From Termitomyces sp. T153 (taxonomy: Eukaryota; Basidiomycota; Agaricomycetes; Agaricales; Lyophyllaceae), in assembly GCA_018296165.2 (NCBI GenBank), contig JACKQL020000002.1:1426001-1490000 (forward strand): 64,000 bases of DNA. Reading direction: 5' to 3'. A program made the position numbers and the translations under genes. Shown here piece after piece: positions 55,684 through 64,000 of the stretch (its first letter is position 1; every line of letters begins with the position of its first letter). The notes under the pieces are model-generated. The model saw only the letters and a list, made by a program, of their open reading frames with translations, was not told the DNA's origin and ran no database searches.

Positions 55684-57110
55684 AACTCTAGATGGATTCT
55701 CCAAGTATCTCGAAAGCGGCGAGCATGTTCCTTGTCTTTGTCTATCCGACAGCGACAAACTCCGACCGCACACCTACCGTCGTCGCTCCAGTCACACAGG
55801 TCGCATGGACCCGCCGCGGGCCATGAGGGCGCGGAAGGCGGTTGGCGAGCGGCTTGAGAAGCCGTCGGGTAGAGTCCTGGGACTGCTAATCCTATTTTGG
55901 GTGTCCTTTTAGAGTTGGTGCGGACGGGTAAGTGTTGTTCTGTTGTGTACTTGGTACTTGGATAGTACAAGTACGGCCTTGTTGGGGGTTGGGTGGGCAA
56001 GGTGCTTTGTTTGAATCAAGGACAGAATAGTGATTCGACCGATATGTGAGTTTTTTCTGCGGTGCGGATGATAGAAAGGATGTTTGGCTTACTTTTGGGT
56101 TTTGTGCGAATGCGAATGCAGAAAGTGCGGCCAGGGGCCATATCATGTTCTAAGTACGTTCGGTTTTGATTATAGGTTCTAACGCTTTAGAGGTGGATAT
56201 GGTCCCGTTGTGTACTTGGCAGTACACACCCTGGTGTTCAATAGAAGCTAATGGCGGCAAAGACCAGGGACTTTTGTTCGAACCAAGGGACGGGACATCA
56301 CACACCTGTAGATTTACTTATATTAGGCGCCAGCGAGTAAATCCGATGTTGTCTGGTACTCGGGCTAGAGATCAGCGCTCAATACCTAGTACCTATCCTA
56401 CGACAGCCACTTCATACAATTAATGGATATTCAGCCACGTCGTATACTTGGTGTTGACGACTGAAGGACTGCGTCGTTGTGCTAGTGATACTACTCTGTT
56501 CGAGCCGGAGTGCAGGAATGTGGTGATACACAAGACTTGGATCTGAATACGAATGACAAAAAGGTTTCGAGGGATAGCCGATATTATACCGCACTGGTGC
56601 CGGATAGATCAGTATTGCACCACACTAGTACGGTCATCACCATGCTGCAAACAGAAAAGAGTGTTCCCACCGCCCGGATTGTTTCAGATCCGATAAGAAT
56701 AGAAAAGAACATGATACATAAAACTCGACGCTGCGGCGACCGATAGCAGGTCATTCAGAGAATTCCAGAAATACTTGCTTTCATTTACATTTATAAACCG
56801 CTCGGCACGTACGGGACGCTACCGAGCATACGTGTGTGTTCTGATATGAGAATCCGGCACAGGTGTGTCTGGAACAAAGGACGAGGCATGGCGAGTGCCG
56901 TTTATAGAGCGGCTTGATGTGTGGACCTACCGATTTTGTTGGCTTCGTGGTCTCGGTAAGAAGCGCAGTCTTTTTGGAATGGGAGAAAGCCAGGGTTTCC
57001 GTCGAAGATTGTGGTTCTGGAGGTTAGATGACTATGTGACTTGCGCGAAGATCCGACGTAGGCAATTATTGAGGTTTATGAGGTTGTCATTCCAAGCTTA
57101 AGGGATCGGA
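55684..57110 (+). repeat. Dispersed repeat, copy B, with a deaminase-gene fragment at its left edge
   Basis: Collinear with 24275-25640 from about 55742. The left 55 bp (about 55690-55741) instead match the antisense of deaminase copy 1 around 52832-52880: CCAAGTATCTC.AAAGCGG and TTCCTTGTCTTTGTCT. On the minus strand they encode DKDKEHARRF against DKDKEYACRF in the gene, and YLENPS one frame over. There is no continuing open frame. Confidence 0.7.
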
Positions 57111-58424
57111 GCTCGAGTCGTTGGCCACCGTCACGGAAAACCCCAACTTTCTCCCTACCATACCAATCACCAATCAGCGAATCAAACGTATAGCAAGGAA
57201 ACAGAAGTCATTGACTTCCAGCTTGGGCCATTGGGTAGATACCTACGATGTGGTGCAACCACATCTCCTTACAAGAGCGTCCCCCGGTCAGTCACCTCCA
57301 AATACGTGCACTCCTGTGGGCCTCTGAATGTCGGCTTGGTTCCAAAGAACACGCGCAAGGGAACGCACCCGCGACTAGTCTTGCAGCAGTCATCAGTGGA
57401 GCACCGTTTACCATTCCATATCTAGAATTTCGCTTGGGCGAGGTCAATTTTTTTTATTGTATCTTCGACATCACTTCCGTACATTCTGAGGACCTAGAGG
57501 TGGTCGTGTAAAACGTCTATATCGCGCTTCTGCGGTTGGGGAGTTTTTCTGAGAGGTGGTGTTTAGTTGATCTGGGGTTGGGGACCAGTGACTATGAGGG
57601 GTGGAGTCCGAGTCGTGAAAGGGGTTTGGTTTTGCAGGGTACGTGTATGATTCTCGTACAGATGCGGTGACTAGGGATGATTGAGTGCTGACGTTTCTGA
57701 AGAAAGCATAACAAGAGTTTTGTAGCCGATATCAGAAGCTTGATATCTTTTGTGTTCGCCCGCACTGATTCGAGTCACCTCGACGCTGCCGATATCATGT
57801 GCCTCTGCTGATTTTTGGCAATACAAGATTATTGCTCACACTCGGTTTTACTAGACACCAGGATATTATTGATTATCCTTATCATGTGACAAGACAGAGA
57901 TAGCTGACATTTCCCTCCCAAATTCTGCGTTTCGGACTAGATCCTGGCTGTCTTTATTGTCCTCAATAGCTTATCGGAGCTACTGTCCTGTAAGCTTCTT
58001 GTGTAGGCGCCACATTACGTCATGAAAGAGTAGCAATGATTCATTCGCCACATGAATTTGGATCACTGCAAGATTGCTACAATAAGAATACGCGAAATAG
58101 TAAGTTGTAGCTACAAACTGCAATCAACGTGGGTTCGATTGACTTACTTCTTGAAGATTTAAGTTGATTGTATGCTTATTGTTCTCTCTCCTATCCCCAA
58201 AGTCTGGGCAGGCATGAGGCACACATCCATTCTACGAAGGATGAGAAACAATTACAATGAAAATAAGCTCTTAGATTGTGCTTCGTATCGTTGACCAGGT
58301 ATTGTTTACATCCAGTTCATAAAGGAGAGACGGATTCTCTCTCCCCACGATCTTCAGCGGTTCAACCCTCCGCCTCCTCTCATATCTGAGCCTCGCACTA
58401 CCAATTTCTCAACCAGCCGCTCGT
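57111..58424. other. Intergenic; contains repeat shared with 48.8 kb
   Basis: 57198-57345 is the CpG-rich relative of the 48765-48925 segment. The remainder up to the pheromone gene has no supported gene. Immediately upstream of 58425 the leader is C/T-rich (CCCTCCGCCTCCTCTC), and TCATAAAGG at about 58316 may serve as a TATA-like element. Confidence 0.4.
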
Positions 58425-58547
58425 ATGGATTCCTTCACCAATAACATTGCCCTCTTTGCTGCGACCGAGGCCGAGGAAATTCTTGTTCCTGTCGATGAAG
58501 AGGCCCGCCGCGGCGGAAATGTCCAGTCCTACTGCGTCATTGCGTGA
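58425..58547 (+). CDS. Lipopeptide mating pheromone precursor (CaaX)
   Basis: A 40-codon ORF starting MDSFT and ending SYCVIA-stop. The last four residues CVIA are a canonical farnesylation CaaX box. An acidic pro-region (ATEAEE, PVDEEA) leads to a charged processing site before ARRGGNVQSYC. This is the layout of basidiomycete pheromone precursors: N-terminal MD.F, Glu-Arg-type cleavage, mature peptide of about 9-13 residues ending in a farnesylated, methylated Cys. The mature peptide would bind a STE3-type receptor of a compatible mate. At 40 residues it is short (family roughly 40-80). No STE3 receptor is seen in the window. It could belong to the B mating-type locus or be a non-mating-type pheromone gene. 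Confidence 0.82.
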   Translation: MDSFTNNIALFAATEAEEILVPVDEEARRGGNVQSYCVIA

Positions 58548-60115
58548 GAGATGTCTCTTTTAACTCGTATATCATTGGCATACATCATTGTGAGTCGACT
58601 TTAGTGCCCTTTATTATGACGATGTCTAACCGACACTTCATAGATTGGGATATATTCGGCGCCTAACTATCTGCATCGACATTTGTCTTTACCGACATCA
58701 TCACCAATCTTTTCATGATTGCATCGATTTTATCGACGCGTTCTTGAGTACAATTACTACCTCGCGCGCCCCGTCCTTAATGGCTGCGGATATCATATAT
58801 TCGACTTCGTTATCATTCATTCACCGGGGATTTGTGGAGGATTTGTGTTGAGTACTATAGAAGGGAATTCGAAAATTAACGATGCATAGTAAATTAACGA
58901 CACATTTGTACTACTACTACTGTACAAAATGCGACTTGCAGATTGTTTCGACTCAGAGGTTTTGTCAGGTATTTAGCCTCATGTGTGATATCGCGTGAAT
59001 AATCAGAACTTGAAGCTGTCCGGTACCTTTTAGTAAATTTGTGATTACAAGTGATGACCATGGTTGTGATTCAATAATCGTAACATTCCTTCTCGCCAAT
59101 CCCCTTCGAACCAAGACCAATACATCACAACCAGAACATCCTCTGTGGAATCCAACTTTCCCCTTTGAAACGAAGACCAAATACTAGCCGTTGTATCAAC
59201 CCAGGCCTGAGCCTTTTTGAGGCACGAGAACATCATCCCGCCACCAGCGGTTGCTCACTACTTTTCATAAATTGGTTTAAGTGTCAGAGACAGAAAACTT
59301 CAACTGATGCATGTCGTGGCCTCTACCCAAAAAATTGCCACATTACTTGGTCTCTTTAGACTCAATCTTATTGGCCGCATACTCTCCGGAAATATGCCCT
59401 TGTTGATGGCCTTGTAATCCTTGACCGCTTGACCGGTGGCCACTTACATCCAAAGAACACAAAAATTTATGTAACATACCTAGACACTGTCCCATCTACC
59501 TCCACAAAATCATCAGAGTCAGAGAATTGTAAGATCTCGACAATAGACATGATATTGAGTCAACATCTAATTAATTTGGATTGCCTGCTTTAAGTAGAAT
59601 GAGCTTCCTTGCAAGAGAATATGACAATACTTCTGAAAAATCTACCCGTTGTTGAAGTCCGACGCAATCCTCGATCTTTGAGTAGATTCTTTTTACTCAC
59701 TCATGCGGATTGATAATACAGAAATCTCACGAGATTCAAGTTAAACATGTAACGCCGGTAAACGGAGCTGGTCCTATCCTGTTGAAGTATCGTGATGTGA
59801 TGCATCACTGACCAGAGGCTGCCAGTGAACGTCGACCTACAGCTGGAAAGTATTCGTGCATAGAGCGGGTTATATCATATGACATTAAGTTGTTAGCTAC
59901 ATGAGGCACAATAACAAGCAGCATGAGAAACGCGAAGTGAGTAGAGAGAGGGAATCTGAGGACTTTATGTCGGAATAATATAATAGTTGCGATTGGTTGA
60001 AATAGAATCTAAATGTCAAATATTTGTACATAGCTTAAGCTTAATCGCCCTCAACACTTGACTCCAATCTATTCATACCTTGGGATATTGAGCACAGACA
60101 GTAATCTAGCCCGCT
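58548..60115. other. Intergenic, nothing recognised
   Basis: Small overlapping ORFs at 58645-58851 and 58965-59359 lack motifs. No second CaaX-ending small ORF was noticed on the plus strand here. The stretch is AT-rich. Confidence 0.3.
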
Positions 60116-61006
60116 ATGAGTCTTAAGCTCCGATTTGTGCAGCTCGACGTCTTCAGCACAGTGCGCTTCCTCGGGAATCCTCTTGCTATAGTGCACATCC
60201 CAGAGGGAGTCGAGCTTTCTCAATCCCAGAAACAGCTCATCGCGAGGGAGTTCAACTTATCCGAGACGGTCTTTCTGCATGAAACCTCTGATTCCAATGC
60301 TGCCGTCACGATCGATATTTTCACTACGACTGAAGAGCTCCCATTTGCAGGTCATCCGACGATTGGGTCAGGATGGTACTTACTTTCTCAGACTGCGCGA
60401 AAAGATACCATCACGTTGAGGACAAAAGCTGGACAGATACCTGTTGTTCGAGATGGAGGGAGGGTGGTGTTGCAGGTCCCAATTGACTTCAAGGTACACG
60501 CGCCGTTCCTCCAACCCAATTTGAAGGCTCTTCAGCCGCATCTTGACGACAAAGATTATATGAATGGCAAACACGGAGCTGAGGCACTCGTGTCGATCGT
60601 TAAAGGGATGACATTTATCCTTTTGGAACTGACGAGCGAGGAGGCATTAGCAAAGATGCAACCGCTCCCGACGCGTATCACTGCGCCAGATCTAGGGGAC
60701 TGGGCAGGACTTGTGGGAGTCTATGCATTTTATGAACGACTAGATGGAGTGATGAGGACGAGGATGTTTGATGGTACACTTGAAGATCCTGCAACGGGTT
60801 CTGCGGCGTCTACGTTGGCAGGATGGTTGGCAAGGAAGAATGGGCCGGGAAAGTGGAATATTGAAATTGTCCAAGGTGTTGAAATGGGGCGGAGGAGCGA
60901 GATTGCCGTCAAGGTCGAGATTGGTAGTGACGGGGAAGTTGTACGGGTCGATTTGGGAGGATCGGCGGTCGAGGCGATGGAGGGTCTCGTCTGTGTTGAT
61001 TCTTGA
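60116..61006 (+). CDS. PhzF family isomerase-like protein
   Basis: A single exon of 296 codons, the usual length for the family. The N-terminal lobe begins LRFVQLDVFSTVRFLGNPLAIV, then REFNLSETVFLHE, where the Glu of the 'SET.F' motif is the conserved general acid/base. ELPFAGHPTIGSGWYLL follows, the family's first glycine-rich active-site loop. The C-terminal lobe has RMFDGTLEDPATGSAASTLAGWLA, the duplicated 'EDPATGSA' loop. PhzF proteins (two diaminopimelate-epimerase-like lobes) catalyse proton shifts on small acids. The fungal substrate is unknown. The gene is intact; no introns. Confidence 0.9.
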   Translation: MSLKLRFVQLDVFSTVRFLGNPLAIVHIPEGVELSQSQKQLIAREFNLSETVFLHETSDSNAAVTIDIFTTTEELPFAGHPTIGSGWYLLSQTARKDTITLRTKAGQIPVVRDGGRVVLQVPIDFKVHAPFLQPNLKALQPHLDDKDYMNGKHGAEALVSIVKGMTFILLELTSEEALAKMQPLPTRITAPDLGDWAGLVGVYAFYERLDGVMRTRMFDGTLEDPATGSAASTLAGWLARKNGPGKWNIEIVQGVEMGRRSEIAVKVEIGSDGEVVRVDLGGSAVEAMEGLVCVDS

Positions 61007-62667
61007 AGCTTGAGTGATTGCAGCGACTACTAGTAGCATGTGGCGTTGTGAGTAATTGAACATTTCTCAGAACAATTCACTGTCTAATGGAGGGCAGTTT
61101 CAAACTCAAGAGGTCACAGTCAAGGCTATCAATTGCAAGTATACGGTGTTGCGACCTACTTTCCCTCATTGTCGACGACCTATCAGGTACACTTCTCAAT
61201 TAGCATTGATTTGATATCGGGGATTGATTTTCAATTTATATGGAGGGATTGCAGAATCAGGCTCAGTCATACTTACCAACGCGCTTGGGACTTCTGCGGT
61301 ATTTCCATCAGAATAAATGTACTTATCTTTGGTATCGAAATCTCATAAACTATAAACGTTTAAACCATTCAAGTCGAAGCACGGCGGATCCAACCACCTA
61401 ATCCGACTACTTTCAGATACTCTCGACATCATCTCCCCTCAAGGACAATGTGAAAGAAGTTGTGTGAAGGACTGTCACAAGACACTGCGGCTGAGCGCAG
61501 GCTGAACCTTCACAAGGTCTGATACTCTGGATTTGGCCCTATCTCACTGTCCCTGTGAGTGTCCGCAAACGCGACCTTGTTTCGAATTCGCTTCTGATCC
61601 GTCACTAGTTCGACCTCGAAGAAAAGCATGAAGTCATGGGTTAGCTGTGTGCATTGCTCTTCTCCGGCCTGCAAGTCGGTCAGTATATCGATATCCGAGC
61701 CACCATCGAGTTACAACAACACAACAAGGGAATGTACTGCCCTTCAATAGCTAGATAAGGCGTACGTGTTTTGAGATGTGCTTACAAGTTAGGGCCAAGC
61801 AATCATTCTTTCCGAACAGGCAGACACAAGGAATGTACTTTCCTTTTCTATTTGGCCAATGCTGACCCATTTACGCTCATGCTGTTGCTCCTTTGCAAGA
61901 TGATCCTGGCCTTCCAACAAGTAATCCATGCTCCCTACATACCGATCAAGGATGTCCCTTCCATCTTAATTGTATGTCAATGCTTCCATTAACCCCTGAC
62001 CCTGGCCAATCTCTTCTTGTCCAATCTCTTCTTGTATAGATGTATTCTGAGGGTGACTTCGTATTACCGGTGCTCCTGTCGGTAATCTGCTAAAGTCATA
62101 CCCAGACGGCGAGGTCATCGGATAGGATCCGGTTACCTGCAATTATTTTCAAGTCAGTCCTCATGGATCAAGCTAGTATGTATCGATCAGATGTCATGAT
62201 ACTAGCCCGGGCTTATCCCTATCGTATCTGATCGTCATCGCCTCGGGCAATGTGCATTGCCGAGCCTTCCCAAGATTTGAAGACAAGGAATGGGCTTCTG
62301 GTGTTTAGTCCAAGTCCGAGCTCATCGCTTACTGAGGTTTATTGCAGACACTGCAAGGTACATGCCTCGCAAGCCTGTTTTAAACTCTGAGATGCGATGT
62401 TGAAGCCCACAGAAGGTTTCTCTCTGTAGAAGAGGAGATTATAACGCCCGATAAGTTTGGAGTCTAGTTTGCTGTATCGGAGGAACAGTATGCTGCTCGG
62501 TTCTTCGTCATGCTATTGAGCTCCGAAGGAAAATCCGCACTCAACGTTCGATCAGATAGATTTGCTTTAGATAAGATCATATTTGGCATCCAAGGGCATT
62601 CCAAATAGATGAGACAGAGGATCGGACTTGCCACGTCTTTGGGCGGACTTGAATTTGAACGACTGCC
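61007..62667. other. Intergenic, nothing recognised
   Basis: No frame with a recognisable family on either strand. A 15-nt direct repeat is visible at about 62009-62036 (AATCTCTTCTTGT-C/A twice). The GET2 promoter should lie at the right end. Confidence 0.3.
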
Positions 62668-63812
62668 ATGTCTGCGTCTGCACGCGCCGAGGCTCGCAGA
62701 AAGGCCATTCTCAGCAGAGGCTCTGACCGTCTTGCAAAGCTCACGACCTCCGCAAGAGGCGACGATCCCGTCTACATCCATCCCGGTCCGTGTCTCATCT
62801 ATTTCCGTCTGTCATTTGCTTATCCTGCTAATTAGACTCTCCAAGCACAATCCGCAAAGCATCAAGCAATTTTCTCGGCGAAGAAACCACTATGCCTCCA
62901 CCTCCGAACCTTACATCATCGTCTCGCTGCCCTCAGAACGATCCCGAATCTGTCAATGTCAATCCTTTCACCGGTAGTGCGCCTGACCCGTCCGTATGGT
63001 CCGAACAGCAGCAACAGCAGCTTCTGCAGGCTCTAATGGGGGGAACACGACCTCCAGAGCCAGTGCCGGGGCTTACGCCGACAGACATGGACTCTTCTCT
63101 GCCGCCACCTCTAGACAACCCATTGGCTGCCATGCTCTTCCCTCGAGGGCAAGGCGCGTTCCCGCAGTTTTCGCCTGCAGGCGCCGGAGGCAAGGCATCG
63201 GCTGCATCTGCCCCTCCGCCTCCGACGCGTCTGCAGAAGCTCATGCCGTTTGTGCATCTGCTGTCGATGTGGGCTCTGTTGACTTACTTTGTGGTTTATA
63301 TGGAGCCTAGGGTGTGGATAGAGAGTGTAGGGAATCTGGTGGATATGGGTGGGCAGAGAGTGGGGATTTGGAGTAGGTGGGCAGAGTTGGGGAGGTCGAG
63401 GAAGTTGGAGGATGTGGCTCTGATGATGAGAGTACAGGTGTTAGTGAGTCGCATTGTCATTGAGCTTGTGATGTACAGCGACTGATCGTGAACGTGATGG
63501 TAGCCTTTCTTTTGGGCATTCACGACGTTGCAGCTCGTTTTACATTCTGTGCGGATATTTTCCGGCTTTGTGAGTCGAGTTTCTTTTGTTGATCTATTGC
63601 GACGCTGAATAAAACTCTACAAGGATACTGTACAACCCCCAACATTGCTAGCTATCGTTTTACCCCACCTACCACCGCCTCTACCCTCGATCATTGTGAA
63701 TGGAATAAAGTATTTCCAGATGGGGTCGTTGTTCCTCGACGATCTCGCTGGTCTTCTCGTCGGGATAGGTTTTATTGTCATGTTTTCTGGATGGTTCGCT
63801 ACATCATCATAA
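62668..63812 (+). CDS. GET2: GET complex subunit Get2-like (tail-anchored protein insertion)
   Basis: Four exons (62668-62785, 62836-63437, 63504-63569, 63624-63812; GT-AG introns of 50, 66 and 54 nt) give 325 codons (324 aa). The N-terminus is basic and Ala-rich (SARAEARRKAILSRGSDRLAKL), the position where Get2 binds the Get3 ATPase. A Pro/Gln-rich cytosolic linker with NPFTGSAPDP follows. Three hydrophobic segments sit at about residues 185-208 (LMPFVHLLSMWALLTYFVVY), 241-262 (FFWAFTTLQLVLHSVRIFSG) and 300-320 (DDLAGLLVGIGFIVMFSGW). It would act in the ER membrane with Get1. A reading that stops at 63485 without splicing loses the last two membrane segments, so the spliced model is preferred. 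Confidence 0.82.
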
Positions 63813-64000
63813 ATTATTGACGTACGGTAATTTAACACATGTTCGTCACTTGTATAAAGTGACCGATAATTAGATGTAAATATGGTAAATATGGACGTGT
63901 CTTTAACTTTGGGACACTTTGGGGCGAGATGTATGTGATTTCTATAATCATCCTTCGGATATTGTTGCCCGATGGATAAATTTTGATCCTTCTCTTTTGC
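63813..64000. other. Downstream flank of GET2
   Basis: Only 188 bp remain to the window end. No gene or terminator can be assigned. Confidence 0.3.

Noticed and set aside
63438..63485. GET2 stop at 63483-63485 without splicing
   Set aside because: Splicing at 63437/63504 and 63569/63624 recovers two further membrane segments in frame and sums to exactly 325 codons.
1..64000. CRISPR arrays, bacterial operons or rRNA
   Set aside because: No regularly spaced short repeats, Shine-Dalgarno-led gene strings or rRNA-like segments. The intron-rich genes are fungal.

Overview
The window reads as genomic DNA of a mushroom-forming basidiomycete (Agaricomycetes). The evidence is many GT-AG introns of about 50-60 nt, a STE3-type mating pheromone precursor ending in a CaaX box, a fungal GET2-like gene, and a set of transposons typical of these fungi (Tad-like LINE, chromodomain Ty3/Gypsy, Copia, Plavaka and MULE remnants). 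All gene models were spliced by hand from the sequence. No database search was possible, so family names rest on motif recognition.

Layout. 1-2.35 kb: a partial Gypsy LTR abutting a broken Copia element on the minus strand. 3.0-4.8 kb: an unrecognised gene and a truncated 2-oxoglutarate oxygenase. 5.4-14.4 kb: a MULE-type transposase remnant split by a 7.6-kb Tad-like LINE, which is itself split by a solo LTR; a kinase-like gene fragment follows. 15.2-23.6 kb: a gene island with MSH4 (27 exons), a FAD-dependent oxidoreductase and a secreted double-psi beta-barrel protein. 24.3-25.6 kb: a dispersed repeat whose second copy lies at 55.7-57.1 kb. 26.5-43.0 kb: one minus-strand multi-exon gene torn apart by a deletion-derivative LINE (carrying its own solo LTR) and by a complete 10.9-kb chromovirus. 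43.4-48.2 kb: a Plavaka transposase remnant and a minus-strand companion ORF. 49.5-50.5 kb: a 1-kb foldback palindrome. 51.6-55.2 kb: two divergently transcribed deaminase-fold genes. 58.4-63.8 kb: a pheromone precursor, a PhzF-family enzyme and GET2.

Two themes stand out. First, the repeats are heavily eroded at CpG: the two LTRs of the chromovirus differ at 32 of 999 positions, about 29 of which fit CpG to TpG/CpA change, and many nonsense codons fit CGA to TGA. This suggests cytosine methylation and deamination of repeats. Second, beside these repeats lies a head-to-head pair of intact genes with deaminase motifs (HxE plus CxxC at identical 34-residue spacing), resembling the OTT_1508-like deaminases. 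The chromovirus is unusual in its own right. It has a perfect 14-nt self-priming site, two tandem protease-like domains, and an antisense spliced gene with a zinc-cluster-like motif and coiled coil.
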